From contig NC_035174.2 in NCBI RefSeq assembly GCF_001659605.2, positions 23,882,027 to 23,946,026 of the forward strand: a DNA stretch of 64,000 nt, read 5' to 3'. Shown here piece after piece: positions 1 through 11,232 of the stretch (the first letter of the stretch is position 1; each line of letters opens with the position of its first letter). The position numbers and the translations under genes were made by a program. Below the pieces are notes generated by a model. The model did not search any database. It was not told the origin of the DNA and was given only the letters and a program-made list of their open reading frames with translations. The DNA is from Manihot esculenta (taxonomy: Eukaryota > Streptophyta > Magnoliopsida > Malpighiales > Euphorbiaceae).

Positions 1-711
1 TGCATATAGGGGCCTATAAACTAGCTCAAAGCCCATAAGAAACTTCAAAACTCATCAAAGCTCATATGATCAACATATGCTCAAACTCATGGTTACACCC
101 CAAAACATGCTATAAAACTCTCTAAAAACTCTTAAAACATACTTTAACCATAAGGGGAGGTGAGGATCCATGCTTACCTCTTGAAGAACTAGAGGATTGA
201 TGGTCCAAGCTTGGAGATGGGTGTAAAACTCAATCAAAGTCTCCAAGTGCTCACTTTGCTTCCTTTTGCTCAAAACTCTAAAACAAAGCTCAAAACATGT
301 TAAAACATGCAAGATTTGAGGAAAACATGAAAAATCCTACCAAGGAGAGCTTGAACCTACCGTTGACCTAAAAACAGAGTGTTTTACACCCAAGTCTCGG
401 GCGAAGGGGCTTTTGTAGTGGCCAACCGCCTCTCCTTCGGCGGCCTAACGTGCATGCGAAACCATGCAACTTTTGGCGGCCGAACTTCACCTTCGGCGGC
501 CGAACCTGGCTTTTGTCCCCTTGGTCTTTTCATTTCAAAACTCAATTTTCTTAACTCAAAAACATGAAAACATGATAAAACATTTTAAAAACACCTTAAA
601 AACCTTTCTTATACCCTTAGGGCAAGCTCCGACATCCTCGAATCCCGGATTCCAACGGAAAAGCCGCCGGAACGTAGGAATTCTGATACCGGGGTCTAGC
701 CGGGTATTACA
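1..711 (-). repeat. Element 1: partial Tekay-type LTR (cut by window edge)
   Basis: The sequence ends in ...CCGGGTATTACA at 711, the inverted start (TGTAATACCCGG) of a Tekay-type LTR. It matches, in the same orientation, the right part of the complete LTR at 16898-19182, so about 1.6 kb should lie left of the window. It holds a TTCGG-palindrome cluster around 437-510 and, on the minus strand, the conserved donor-like AG|GTAAGC near 173-186. It interrupts the RT of element 2. The bases after it (TATCT, 712-716) are the expected right copy of a target duplication. Whether it is a solo LTR or one end of a full element cannot be seen. No gene is present. Confidence 0.8.
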
Positions 712-1025
712 TATCTGGTCCTGAAAGTTGTCTTAGGCACATCTGCCTCTCTGTCTCTCAACTGATGATACCCGGATCTCAGATCTATTTTAGAGAAACA
801 ACCTGCTCCAGCTAGCTGGTCGAATAGATCATCAATCCTAGGTAAAGGATATCTATTCTTGGTAGTGACCTTGTTTAACTATCTGTAGTCAATACAAAGT
901 CTGAGGGATCCATCCTTCTTTTTGACAAAAAGCACTGGAGCACCCCAAGGTGAGGTACTAGGGCGGATGAAACCCTTATCTACCAAATCCTGTAACTGAT
1001 CTTTCAACTCTTTTAACTCTGCTGG
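712..1025 (-). pseudogene. pol: Element 2 reverse transcriptase fragment
   Basis: The minus strand is about 80% or more alike, by eye, to the RT segment of element 9 that runs from the [10 protein letters not shown] region to TAFRTRYG, and includes the homologue of the [12 protein letters not shown] motif. It is bounded on the right by the insertion point of element 3 (GCTGG at 1021-1025) and on the left by element 1. The adjoining upstream half, with the PYRMAPA region, resumes at 21266. It is a dead fragment. Confidence 0.85.
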
Positions 1026-3309
1026 TGTAACGACCCCGAAATGGACCGTCACTGGCGCTAGGATTCAGGTCGGCTTAAGGCCGCCAGAGCCCGTAGCAAG
1101 CCTGTTATACTCTCTGTGTACCTGTAAATCTCATACATGATCATACATTTTTTGTGAAAAATAAAAACTCTTTTTATTCTGTACCAGGGCTTAACCTGTG
1201 CATGCACTATCGCTGTACTCAGTACTCTGTACCCCTGACTAGAGCTTGCTCTAGATGGGTGGTTTCATACCTGTTAAGCCTGGTTTTTCACATACTCTGT
1301 AAAACATATACATAAACACAGATCATGTACATAACAAAAGATTTACAACACTAACTAAGTCAAGCACAATTCTAACTTTTTATACAACTGTACATCTCTT
1401 TAAAATTACATGTCCACTCTAAGCTATTACAAGTCTCTTCTCTCTTCCTGTACTCTGCTGGACTTCCCCTGTACACTGTACAATGAACCTGCAAGACTGG
1501 GGTTAAGGGAGTGGGATGAGCTCTATAGCCCAGTGAGTAGAACAGTAAAACAATTCAGTAAAATATGATATGATGGAATGCATCATAACACAGACAATCC
1601 ACATCAAGAGTAAACCTGTCACCACATAGTCCCAGTAAACCGTGCCAGGCCGTAGACTGGGGTCCTGGTCTTCCTATCCCATATATGTATATGTGTATAT
1701 AACACCTGTACTTACCATTTACCAAGCATAGACTGTTTGCCTATACCCGCCAGGCCGTAGAATGGGGTCCTGGACATCCTGTACCTGCTAGGCCGTAGAA
1801 TGGGGTCCTGGACTTCCTGTCTGGAACTACTGGATCATTCAGCATTTACCCACACCAACAATATAGTTATGCAATGCAACATCTTTGTGAGTTCTAATGC
1901 AATCAACCTATTGCATAAACATGATGCATGAAAGATGCCAAAAGCAGTTAATGTCTCAATTAAAACGAGTAATAAGTTTAGTTCCACTCACCTCTGGCTG
2001 TCTGGACTGACTCTGCAGGTTCTGTAAACTCTGGAGCAGTACTTACTGCTGCTCTCTCTGGTTCCTCTAGTCTGTGTAAGCACAGAAAGACTCAAATGAG
2101 GGACCAAACTAGTTTAAAATAAACTCTATTAAACTCCCCAAGAATCCCCTTAATCTCACTCTAAAACTCATGCAAAGCATGCAAAAGAAAAGCTGGACAG
2201 GACACTTTCGGCGGCAGGTTCGGCGGCCGAAAGTCCTCTCCAGAGACGAAACTCATGCACCTTCGGCGGCCGAATCTCAATCTTCGGCGGCCGAACCCTT
2301 TCGGGGGCAAGTTTCGGGGGCCAAAAGACACTCCAGAGACGAAAGTCTCTAACCTTCGGCGGCACCTTCGGTGGCCGAATCCCCTAAACAGAGCCGAACT
2401 TCAAAACTCTCAGGGGCGAGCTGTGGCAGCCAAAGCCACCATGCAAGAGGTTCGACGGCCGAATGCTTCTTCGGCAGCCGAAGCTGAGTTCTTCAAGAAC
2501 TCAGCTTCGCCCGCAACCTTGCTCCTCCATCCTTTCCTCCTCTCTAAACATGCATAACTCCATTCCTCTCCACACATATACTCCAGTATATGTACAAAGG
2601 GGTCTAAAACTATCTAAAAGACCCCAACAAACAACACATCATAACACAAACATGCATAGACCATTAAAACATAAAAAACTCCACTTAACAACCTATACAT
2701 GTAACTCTACCCTTAACCTCTTTAAGAGCTGTTATAACTCATTAAAACAAGTTTACAAACTTCCCTTACCTCTGGAAAACAGAAGCTCAACAACCTGAAC
2801 ACCAAGCTATGCACCAACTTCTCTTCTCCTTCACTAAACCACCAAACCTTTCTTTTTAACTCAAAAACCTTCAAAACCATTTAAAAAACAACATAATTCT
2901 GCATGAGCAGCTAAAAACTTGCAGATGAGTCATGAAAGACGTGGCCTATCCTCTGGCAATGGTTTGGAAGCAACACCTGTCCAAATCAAATGCACAATAG
3001 CTGGCTGGCCAACTCAGCTTCGGCTGCCGAATCGCATGCAAAACCATGCAACATTCGGGGGCCGAACCTGAACTTCGGAAGCCGAACATTGGGCACTTTC
3101 GGCGGCCAAACTTACCTTCGGCGGCTGAAGTTGGCAAAAGTCCCCATTGTCTTTTCTCTTCAAAAACTCAAATCATTTCAACTTAAAAACCTTAAAACAT
3201 AACATAATATCTTAGAAAAACATAAATCCTACCCTTTTATAGAATTCCAACATCCCGGATTCCACCGAATAACAGGAATTCTGGTGCCGCATTCTAACCG
3301 GGTATTACA
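1026..3309 (-). repeat. Element 3, 3' LTR
   Basis: The LTR runs TGTAACGACC...GGTATTACA on the + strand, i.e. inverted TGTAATACC...GTTACA. It has TTCGG-palindrome clusters at about 2208-2480 and 3018-3130, the 16-nt perfect inverted repeat CTAGAGC-TT-GCTCTAG at 1239-1254, and tandem CCAGG...CCTGG units near 1640-1820. Splice-like sites on the minus strand are donor at 2769, acceptor at 2072, donor at 1991 and acceptor at 1489. Reading frames inside it are products of the repeats, not genes. Confidence 0.9.
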
Positions 3310-3323
3310 TTTTCCTCCCCTTA
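3310..3323 (-). other. Element 3 polypurine tract
   Basis: The minus strand reads TTAAGGGGAGGAAAA directly next to the 3' LTR, the place and composition expected for the plus-strand primer of reverse transcription. The neighbouring inverted repeat (AACATTCATCCTCGGATGTT) is the degraded form of the hairpin seen beside the PPT of the other elements. Confidence 0.8.
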
Positions 3324-3386
3324 AGAACATTCATCCTCGGATGTTCCTAAACAAACAACAAACACAATAAAAGGAGGAAACTAACC

Positions 3387-5173
3387 TCAAAACAGATGTG
3401 GATACTGCTGGAGTATAGACTCCCGCGTCTCCCAGGTGCACTCTTCCAGATTATGGTGGTTCCACAAAACTTTCACCATCGGAATCTCCTTGTTCCTTAG
3501 CTGTCTGATCTGTGTGTCCAGAATCCGTACTGGCTGTTCTACATAAGTGAGATCCCCAAGAATCTCTACATCAAGCTCACTAACCACCTGACCTGGATCT
3601 GACACAAATTTTCGTAGCATAGAAACATGAAACACCGGGTGAATCCTCTCCATAGAAGTAGGTAAATCCAGCTTATACGATACATTTCCGATCCTCTGCA
3701 AAATCTCAAAGGGTCCAATGTACCGTGGAGCTAACTTACCCTTTTTCCCAAAACGAACCACTCCTTTCATTGGAGACACTTTCAGCAATACCCAATCTCC
3801 CTCCTGAAACTCTAACAGTTTCCTGCGAATGTCTGCATAGCTCTTCTGTCTACTCTGTGCTGTTCTGATCCTCTCTCTGATCACAGGCACTGTTCTACTG
3901 GTAATTTCTACCAACTCTGGCCCTGCAAGAGCCTTCTCTCCTATCTCTTCCCAGCAAACAGGTGATCTGCACTTCCTCCCATATAATGCTTCATAAGGAG
4001 CCATCCCAATGCTAGCATGATGACTGTTATTGTAGGCAAACTCCACCAAAGGTAGATGCTGCCTCCAAGAACCGCCAAAGTCTAACACACACATCCTGAG
4101 CATATCCTCTATGGTCTGGATGGTCCTCTCTGACTGTCCATCAGTCTGTGGGTGGAAAGCCGTACTAAAATGTAATCTCGTGCCCATTGCACTCTGCAGA
4201 CTTCGCCAAAATCTGGAGGTAAACTGAGGTCCTCTGTCTGAAACTATAGACACTGGGACTCCATGCAATCTCACTATCTCATCCAGATAAACCTGTGCCA
4301 ACTTATCCACATAATAGTTACTCCTAACTGGAATGAAATGAGCAGATTTCGTGAGTCTGTCCATAATCACCCATATAGAGTCTATCCTGTTGGATGCTGC
4401 TGGTAAGCCCACTATAAAATCCATAGCTATGTTTTCCCATTTCCATTCTGGAATCGGCAGTGGGTTAAGCATTCCAGCCGGCTTCTGATGTTCTAATTTC
4501 ACCCGCTGACAAGTCTCACAGGCTGTCACAAACTGCGCCACTTCTTTCTTCATGGCTGGCCACCAATATACCCTCTTCAGATCCTGATACATCTTGGTGG
4601 CTCCTGGGTGAACACTATACCTCGCATTATGAGCTTCCCTCATAATGTCTTCCTTCAGACTACTACTAGCTGGTACACAAAGGCGACTCCCATAGCGAAG
4701 AATCCCTTGGCCATCAAATCTGAACTCCGCACTATTGCCTGACTGAACAGTCCTGGCAATTTTCATTAACTCAGGGTCCTCATGCTGTCCGAAGCTATCT
4801 GCTCTAGAAACACTGGTGTCACTCTCATTTGCGCTATCAACGCACCTGTACCAGACAATTCTAGCTGTAATCCCTCATCGATGAGCTTATAAAGCTCCAT
4901 CACTACTGGTCTCCGCTCCGCCGCTATATGAGATAAACTGCCTAGTGACTTCCGGCTTAGGGCGTCTGCCACAACATTCGCCTTACCCGGGTGATACTGG
5001 ATCTTACAATCATAATCACTGAGCAATTCTACCCATCTTCTCTGCCTCAAATTCAGTTCTCTCTGGCTCAAGATGTACTGTAAACTCTTGTGATCAGTAA
5101 AGATCTCGCATTTAACCCCGTAGAGATAATGCCTCCACATCTTGAGTGCAAAGATAACTGCTGCCATCTCAAG
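3387..5173 (-). pseudogene. pol: Element 3 pol: RNase H end, integrase and chromodomain
   Basis: Two blocks are readable. Residues from 5167 down to about 4800 are RNase H ([30 protein letters not shown]). From 4766 to the stop at 3387 there are 459 residues with the HHCC zinc region ([23 protein letters not shown]), the DDE catalytic core ([26 protein letters not shown]), the GPF motif and a C-terminal chromodomain ending in QQYPHLF. A small indel near 4790-4800 breaks the frame between the blocks, where element 9 reads [13 protein letters not shown]. The protein would cleave and join DNA ends during integration, with the chromodomain directing it to heterochromatin. Element 4 cuts the gene at 5173; its upstream half resumes at 11686. 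Confidence 0.92.
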
Positions 5174-5365
5174 TGTAATACCCGGTTAGAATCCGGCACC
5201 GGAATTCCTATTGTCTGGTGGAATCCGGGGTGTTGGGATTCTATATAAGGGAAGGAGTTATGTTTTCTCAGTGTTATGAGGTGTTTTCTGGTTTTACAGT
5301 TCTGTAGTTTTGAGTTGAAATGACCCAAGGCAGAGGAGCCAAGTTCGGCCGCCGAAGATAAGTTC
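5174..5365 (+). repeat. Element 4, 5' LTR stub (192 bp)
   Basis: The stub begins TGTAATACCCGG and includes the TATA-like TATATAAG (about 5242-5249) and one TTCGGCCGCCGAA motif near 5345. It stops at ...GATAAGTTC, where it is joined to gag at ...TTCACAGATAAG. The shared TTC is a 3-bp microhomology at the deletion junction. Confidence 0.9.
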
Positions 5366-8300
5366 ACAGATAAGTTCCTGGATCTGCTTCAGTACGTGGG
5401 TCAAGCCTATGATACTGATCAGAAGAAAGCAAGGAGATATACTATGAGACTGCATCTCAGGTATGCTTCCTTGATTCTTCCAGCAGAAAAGGAGAGTTTC
5501 CATACCATAATAGACGCAGCCAGGAAGATGGAAGCTAGTGCCAATATTCAGAAACAGTCAAAGGCACAGGCTTCGGGTTCTAAAGCCCCCACACCAAGCA
5601 GTAAACGATGGGATAGAGCCAAAGGAACAAAGAGTAAGTTCTGGAGTAAAGTCAAGTCAGGTCTGGGAATAGGTAGTGGCTCAAGCTCTGGCACAGCTTC
5701 AGTCTGCAGACGATGCGGAAAACCACACGGAGGAATTTGTCGGTTGGGATCTACAGCTTGTTTTCGATGTGGACAGGAAGGGCATATTGCTCGGGATTGT
5801 CCGCAGATGACTTTTGCACCATCCCAGCAGATGAGTTCAGGCAGTGTGGTACAGCCAGTTGTACGGCCAGCAGCTCCAGTCATGCCTCAGACTAGTGGCA
5901 AAGGTAGAGGGAGAGGGGTAGCCTCTACTTCAGCAGCAGGCTCCCGAGGTGGAAATCCGATAGCCCCAGCACGGATTTTCACAGTGACACAGGAGGAGGC
6001 TAACACGTCGAACACAGTGGTGTCAGGTAATCTCATCATTGGGTGTTCAGATGTGTATGCTTTGATGGACCCCGGTGCTTCTCATTCCTTTATTGCTTCG
6101 AGAGCCATAGAGCGATTGGGTTTGATCAGCTCTGAGTTAGAGTATCCTCTCTGGGTCAGTGGACCTAGATGTGACCCATCAGTGGCAGTGTCAGTCTGTC
6201 GTTTCAGTCCAATATTCATAGAGAGTAGATGCCTTCCAGCTGACCTTGTGGTTCTAGATTTGACGGATTTTGATGTCATTCTAGGGATGGATTGGTTATC
6301 TACATATAGTGCTACGTTGGACTGTCGAGAGAAGCTAGTGAGTCTCAGAGACCAGGATGGGTCAGAGTGTGTCTTCAGAGGAGACAGGAGAGGTACACCC
6401 AGAGGTATGATTTCAGCCCTTCAGGCTCGTCGTTTGCTTAGGAGGGGTTGTCAGGGGTTTCTAGCTCATGTGAGAGAGCTAGATAGTCAGGTGAGGGAAC
6501 CAGCCACAGTACCAGTAGTCCGAGAGTTTCTCGATGTGTTTCCAGACGACTTACCAGGACTACCACCTGATAGGGAGATAGGGTTTGAAATTGAATTACT
6601 GCCAGGTACCAGACCTATCTCTATTCCTCCCTACAGGATGGCGCCAGCTGAGTTAACAGAGTTGAAAGAACAGTTGCAGGACTTGGTAGATAAGGGGTTC
6701 ATCCGCCCTAGTACCTCACCTTGGGGTGCTCCAGTGCTCTTTGTCAGAAAGAAGGATGGATCCCTCAGACTTTGTATCGACTACAGACAGTTGAACAAGG
6801 TCACTATCAAGAATAGGTATCCCTTACCTAGGATTGATGATCTATTTGACCAGCTAGCTGGAGCAGGTTGTTTCTCGAAAATAGATCTAAGATCTGGGTA
6901 TCATCAGTTGAGAGTCAGAGAGGCAGATGTGCCTAAGACAGCTTTCCAGACCAGATATGGGCATTATGAGTTCTTAGTGATGCCGTTCGGGTTGACTAAC
7001 GCCCCTGCAGCATTTATGGATCTCATGAACAGGGTATTCAGTGAGTTTCTGGATCACTTTGTCATTGTGTTTATCGATGATATCTTAGTGTATTCCAGAG
7101 ATGCAGAGGAGCATGCCCAGCATCTGAGGATAGTTTTGCAGACACTGAGAGAGCATGGTTTATATGCCAAGTTCTCGAAGTGTGAGTTTTGGTTACGGAG
7201 CATTGCCTTCTTGGGACATGTGGTATCAGCAGAGGGTATTGAGGTAGACCCCAAGAAGATAGAGGCTGTAGTTAACTGGCCCAGACCCACAACAGTGACT
7301 GAGATTAAAAGCTTTCTGGGACTGGCAGGTTACTACAGGAGGTTCGTTCAGAACTTCTCAAAGATAGCAGCTCCTATGACCAAATTGACTCAGAAGAACC
7401 AGAAGTTTATCTGGTCAGACCAGTGTGAAGAGAGCTTTGAGGAGCTCAAGAGGAGATTGACAACAGCACCAGTGTTAGCTCTGCCTGTCAGTAATGAAGA
7501 GTTCACAGTGTTCTGTGATGCATCTCGAGTGGGATTGGGTTGTGTATTGATGCAGAGTGATCGAGTAATAGCTTATGCTTCTAGACAGTTGAAGAACGAG
7601 TTGAATTACCCTACCCATGACCTAGAGATGGCAGCAGTTATCTTTGCACTTAAGATGTGGCGGCATTACCTCTACGGGGTTAAATGCGAGATCTTCACCG
7701 ATCACAAGAGTTTACAGTACATCTTGAGTCAGAGAGAGCTGAATTTGCGGCAGAGAAGGTGGGTCGAATTGCTCAGTGATTATGATTGTAAAATCCAGTA
7801 TCACCCGGGTAAGGCGAATGTTGTCGCAGACGCCCTAAGCCGGAAGTCACTAGGCAGTTTATCCCATATAGCAGCAGAGCGGAGACCAGTTGTGATGGAG
7901 CTTTATAAGCTCTTTGACGAGGGATTACAGCTAGAGTTGTCGGGTACAGGTGCGTTGATAGCACAGATGAGAGTGACACCTGTGTTTCTGGAGCAGATAG
8001 CTCAAAGACAGCATGAGGACCCTGAGTTAATGAAACTTGCCAGGACTGTTCAGTCAGGCAATAGTGCAGAGTTCAGATTTGACAGCAAAGGGATCCTTCG
8101 CTATGGGAGTCGACTTTGTGTACCAGATAAGGGCAGTGTGAAGGAAGACATTATGAGGGAAGCTCATAATGCGAGGTATAGTGTTCACCCAGGAGCCACC
8201 AAGATGTATCAGGATCTGAAAAGGGTCTATTGGTGGCCAGCCATGAAGAAAGAAGTGGCGCAGTTCGTGACAGCCTGTGAGGGTTGTCAGAGGGTGAAAT

Positions 8301-9409
8301 TAGAGCATCAGAAACCAGCCGGAATGCTTAACCCATTACCGATTCTAGAGTGGAAATGGGAGAACATAGCCATGGATTTTGTAGTGGGTTTACCAGTAGC
8401 GTCCAACAGAATAGACTCGATATGGGTGATTGTGGACAGACTCACGAAATCTGCTCATTTTCTTCCAGTACGGAGTAACTATTCTGTGGATAAGTTAGCA
8501 CAGGTCTATCTGGATGAGATAGTGAGATTACATAGAGTTCCAGTGTCTATAGTTTCAGACAGAGGACCTCAGTTTACCTCCCGCTTTTGGCGAAGTCTGC
8601 AAAGTGCGATGGGCACGAGATTAGATTTTAGTACTGCTTTCCACCCACAGACTGATGGACAGTCAGAAAGGACCATCCAGACCATAGAGGATATGCTTCG
8701 ACTATGTGTGTTAGACTTTGGCGGTTCTTGGAGGCAGCATCTACCTTTGGTGGAGTTTGCCTACAATAACAGCCATCATGCGAGCATCGGGATGGCTCCT
8801 TATGAAGCTTTGTATGGGAGGAAGTGCAGATCCCCTGTTTGCTGGGAAGAGGTAGGAGAGAAGGCTCTTGCAGGGCCAGAGTTAGTAGACATTACCAGTA
8901 GAATGGTGCCCATGATCAGAGAGAGAATCAGAACAGCGCAGAATAGACAGAAAAGTTATGCAGACGTTCGCAGAAAGCAGTTAGAGTTTCAAGAGGGTAA
9001 TTGGGTATTGCTGAAAGTGTCTCCAATGAAAGGAGTGGTTCGTTTTGGAAAGAAAGGTAAATTGGCTCCACGGTACATTGGACCCTTTGAGGTGTTGCAG
9101 AGGATCGGAAATGTGTCGTATAAGCTGGATTTACCTGCTTCTATGGAGAGAATTCACCCGGTATTTCATGTTTCTATGCTACGACAGTTTGTGTCAGATC
9201 CGAATCAGGTTCTGAGTGAGCCTGAGGTGGAGATTCATACGGATCTCACCTATATAGAGCAGCCAGTGCGGATTCTGGACACGCAGATCAGACAGCTAAG
9301 GAACAAGGAGATTCCGATGGTGAAAGTTCTATGGAACCACCATAATCTAGAAGAGTACACCTGGGAGACGCGGGAGTCTATGCTCCAGCAGTATCCATAT
9401 TTGTTTTAA
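5366..9409 (+). CDS. gag-pol: Element 4 gag-pol, N-terminally truncated but open
   Basis: The frame is open from the deletion junction to the stop, about 1347 codons, and starts inside the gag core ([11 protein letters not shown], about residue 286 of element 9). In order it has: gag C-terminus; two zinc knuckles ([26 protein letters not shown]); aspartic protease ([10 protein letters not shown]); RT with FIDD; RNase H ([22 protein letters not shown]); integrase with HHCC and D,D-35-E (SDRGPQF...QSE); GPF motif; and chromodomain ending QQYPYLF. One codon is missing in RNase H compared with element 9 (RQLKNEL for RQLKKHEL). No ATG initiates this frame near its 5' end, so expression is doubtful. 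It is almost identical to the pol of elements 9 and 11, the same young subfamily. Confidence 0.93.
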   Translation, partial: TDKFLDLLQYVGQAYDTDQKKARRYTMRLHLRYASLILPAEKESFHTIIDAARKMEASANIQKQSKAQASGSKAPTPSSKRWDRAKGTKSKFWSKVKSGLGIGSGSSSGTASVCRRCGKPHGGICRLGSTACFRCGQEGHIARDCPQMTFAPSQQMSSGSVVQPVVRPAAPVMPQTSGKGRGRGVASTSAAGSRGGNPIAPARIFTVTQEEANTSNTVVSGNLIIGCSDVYALMDPGASHSFIASRAIERLGLISSELEYPLWVSGPRCDPSVAVSVCRFSPIFIESRCLPADLVVLDLTDFDVILGMDWLSTYSATLDCREKLVSLRDQDGSECVFRGDRRGTPRGMISALQARRLLRRGCQGFLAHVRELDSQVREPATVPVVREFLDVFPDDLPGLPPDREIGFEIELLPGTRPISIPPYRMAPAELTELKEQLQDLVDKGFIRPSTSPWGAPVLFVRKKDGSLRLCIDYRQLNKVTIKNRYPLPRIDDLFDQLAGAGCFSKIDLRSGYHQLRVREADVPKTAFQTRYGHYEFLVMPFGLTNAPAAFMDLMNRVFSEFLDHFVIVFIDDILVYSRDAEEHAQHLRIVLQTLREHGLYAKFSKCEFWLRSIAFLGHVVSAEGIEVDPKKIEAVVNWPRPTTVTEIKSFLGLAGYYRRFVQNFSKIAAPMTKLTQKNQKFIWSDQCEESFEELKRRLTTAPVLALPVSNEEFTVFCDASRVGLGCVLMQSDRVIAYASRQLKNELNYPTHDLEMAAVIFALKMWRHYLYGVKCEIFTDHKSLQYILSQRELNLRQRRWVELLSDYDCKIQYHPGKANVVADALSRKSLGSLSHIAAERRPVVMELYKLFDEGLQLELSGTGALIAQMRVTPVFLEQIAQRQHEDPELMKLARTVQSGNSAEFRFDSKGILRYGSRLCVPDKGSVKEDIMREAHNARYSVHPGATKMYQDLKRVYWWPAMKKEVAQFVTACEGCQRVKLEHQKPAGMLNPLPILEWKWENIAMDFVVGLPVASNRIDSIWVIVDRLTKSAHFLPVRSNYSVDKLAQVYLDEIVRLHRVPVSIVSDRGPQFTSRFWRSLQSAMGTRLDFSTAFHPQTDGQSERTIQTIEDMLRLCVLDFGGSWRQHLPLVEFAYNNSHHASIGMAPYEALYGRKCRSPVCWEEVGEKALAGPELVDITSRMVPMIRERIRTAQNRQKSYADVRRKQLEFQEGNWVLLKVSPMKGVVRFGKKGKLAPRYIGPFEVLQRIGNVSYKLDLPASMERIHPVFHVSMLRQFVSDPNQVLSEPEVEIHTDLTYIEQPVRILDTQIRQLRNKEIPMVKVLWNHHNLEEYTWETRESMLQQYPYLF

Positions 9410-9474
9410 GGTTAGTTTTCTCCGTTTCATGTTTTCATTGTGTGTTTTCAGAACATTCGAGGACGAATGTTCTT

Positions 9475-9487
9475 AAGGAGGGGAGAA
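9475..9487 (+). other. Element 4 polypurine tract
   Basis: AAGGAGGGGAGAA directly precedes the 3' LTR start (TGTAATACC). Just upstream, 9451-9472 forms a perfect inverted repeat, GAACATTCG-AGGA-CGAATGTTC, found at the same place in the other chromoviruses of the window. Confidence 0.9.
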
Positions 9488-9555
9488 TGTAATACCCGGT
9501 TAGAATCCGGCACCGGAATTCCTATTGTCTGGTGGAATCCGGGGTGTTGGGATTC

Positions 9556-9563
9556 TATATAAG
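9556..9563 (+). promoter_or_regulatory. Candidate TATA box of the Tekay LTR
   Basis: TATATAAG lies 68 bp into the LTR. The same octamer is at 44265-44272 and 51644-51651 in element 11, while element 9 has TATCTAAG there. If used, U3 is very short and nearly all of the 2.2-kb LTR would be transcribed leader, as the splice-site pattern downstream would need. The start site itself is not visible. Confidence 0.5.
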
Positions 9564-10025
9564 GGAAGGAGTTATGTTTTCTCAGTGTTATGAGGTGTTT
9601 TCTGGTTTTACAGTTCTGTAGTTTTGAGTTGAAATGACCCAAGGCAGAGGAGCCAAGTTCGGCCGCCGAAGATAAGTTCGGCCGCCGAAAGTGCCCAATG
9701 TTCGGCTTCCGAAGGTAAGTTCGGCCCCCGAATGTTGCATGGTTTTGCATGCGATTGGGCAGCCGAAACAGAGTTGGCCAGCCAGCTGTTGGGTATCCTT
9801 AGTCAGCATTTTGGACAGGTGTTATGTCCAATTTGTTGCCAGACGTTTGGCCACGTCTCTCCTGGTTTATTTGCTGAGTTTGAGCAGCTCATGCAGAGTA
9901 TTTTGATCATTCACAAGGGGGTTGACTGTTTTGAAGCAAAACGTTAAGTTTGTGAGAGTTTGAGAGTTTGAGGAGAGTTGGTTCGTTTTTCTTAGTTCAG
10001 AGTGTTCAGCTTCTTGTTACAGGAG

Positions 10026-10626
10026 GTAAGTAATGCTCTTGAACCTGTTTATGTGTTTTCTGAAGGTTTTATGGAAGTTAAGGGAGAGAGATGCATGTTT
10101 AAATGAGAAGTAGTGGTTTTGATGAGTTATGCATGTATACATGTTTCTGTGTTATGTTTGATTTGTTGTTTGGGGTTATTAGATAGTTTTGGACCCCTGT
10201 GATCATATACATGAGTATATGTGTGGTGAGGAGTTGGAGTATATATGGTTTGAGTGGTTGAAGGGAAGGAGAAGATGGTTTGCCGTTGAAGCTGAGTTCG
10301 GGATGAACTCAGGTTCGGCAGCCGAAGGTTCATTCGGCCGCCGAACCTCTTGCATGGTGGCTTGGCTGCCACAGCTTGCCCCTGCGTGTTTTTGTATGTT
10401 CGGCTCTGTTTGAGGGATTCGGCCGCCGAAGGTGCCGCCGAAGGTGCTTGAGTTTCGTCTCTGGAGAGGACATTCGGCCGCCGAACCTGCCGCCGAAAGT
10501 GTCCTGTCTAGCTTTCTTTTGCATGCTTTGCATGGATAGTTGAGTGTGTTTAAGGGGATTCTTGGGGAGTTTAATAGAGTTGTTCTTAAGCTAGGTTTGG
10601 TCCCTCATTTGAGTCCATCTGTATAG
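10026..10626 (+). other. Candidate intron 1 in the LTR leader
   Basis: The segment runs from AGGAG|GTAAGTAATG to CTGTATAG|GTACAG. Equivalent intervals are 44746-45338 (element 11), 25645-26220 (element 8), 37203-37900 (element 9, minus), 41667-42303 (element 7, minus), 17978-18645 (element 6, minus) and 2072-2769 (element 3, minus). The bounding sites are kept although the interiors differ. The interior always carries the second TTCGG-palindrome cluster. The acceptor varies slightly (TATAG, TGTAG or ACAG within a few bases). Confidence 0.55.
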
Positions 10627-10715
10627 GTACAGACCAGAGGAACCAGAGAGAGCAGCAGTGAGTACTGCTCCAGAGGTTCAGAGCCTGCAGAGTCAGTCAG
10701 TCCAGATAGCCAGAG

Positions 10716-11232
10716 GTGAGTGGAACTAAACTTATGACTTTTAATTGAACCACAAACTGCTTTTAGCATATCTCATGCATCATGTTTATGCCATAGGTTG
10801 ATTGCATTAGTGTTCACGAATATGTTGCATTGCATCGTTATTTGGTGATGTGAGTGAATGCTGAAGGATCCAATAGTCTCAGACAGGAAGTCCAGGAGCC
10901 TTTGACTACGCCCTGGCAGGTATAGAGAAGTCCAGGAGCCTTTGACTACGCCCTGGCAGGTATATAGTAAAGTCCAGGAGCCTTTGACTACGCCCTGGCA
11001 ATGGTAAGTACACAGGTGTTATATACACATATACATATATGACAGGAAGACCAGGTGCTCGATTCTACGCCCTGGCACAGAGTTACTGGGACTATGTGGT
11101 GACAGGTTTACTCTTGATGTGGCTTGTCTGTGATATGGTGCATTCCATGAGATCATATTTTACTGAGATGTTTTACTGTTCTACTCACTGGGCTATAGAG
11201 CTCATCCCACTCCCTTAACCCCAGTTTTGCAG
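10716..11232 (+). other. Candidate intron 2 in the LTR leader
   Basis: The segment runs from CCAGAG|GTGAGTGG to a pyrimidine-rich stretch ending CCAGTTTTGCAG|GTTC. Equivalents are 45416-45934, 26323-26888, 36596-37119 (minus), 41262-41588 (minus), 17446-17908 (minus) and 1489-1991 (minus). The donor AG|GTGAGT(G/A)G is present in every Tekay LTR of the window. The interior holds the CCAGG...CCTGG tandem repeats. With intron 1 it leaves a middle exon of about 69-102 nt. Confidence 0.6.

Noticed and set aside
2168..2557. Reading frames rich in FGGR, SAAE and RRPN in LTRs (also at 18064, 20152, 29754, 37247 and others)
   Set aside because: They are translations of the TTCGGCGGCCGAA clusters in all frames and on both strands, recur only where LTRs recur, and match no domain.
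9656..9775. CRISPR-like array of palindromic repeats
   Set aside because: Repeats are too short and variable, spacing is irregular, no cas genes occur, and the setting is a plant retrotransposon LTR.
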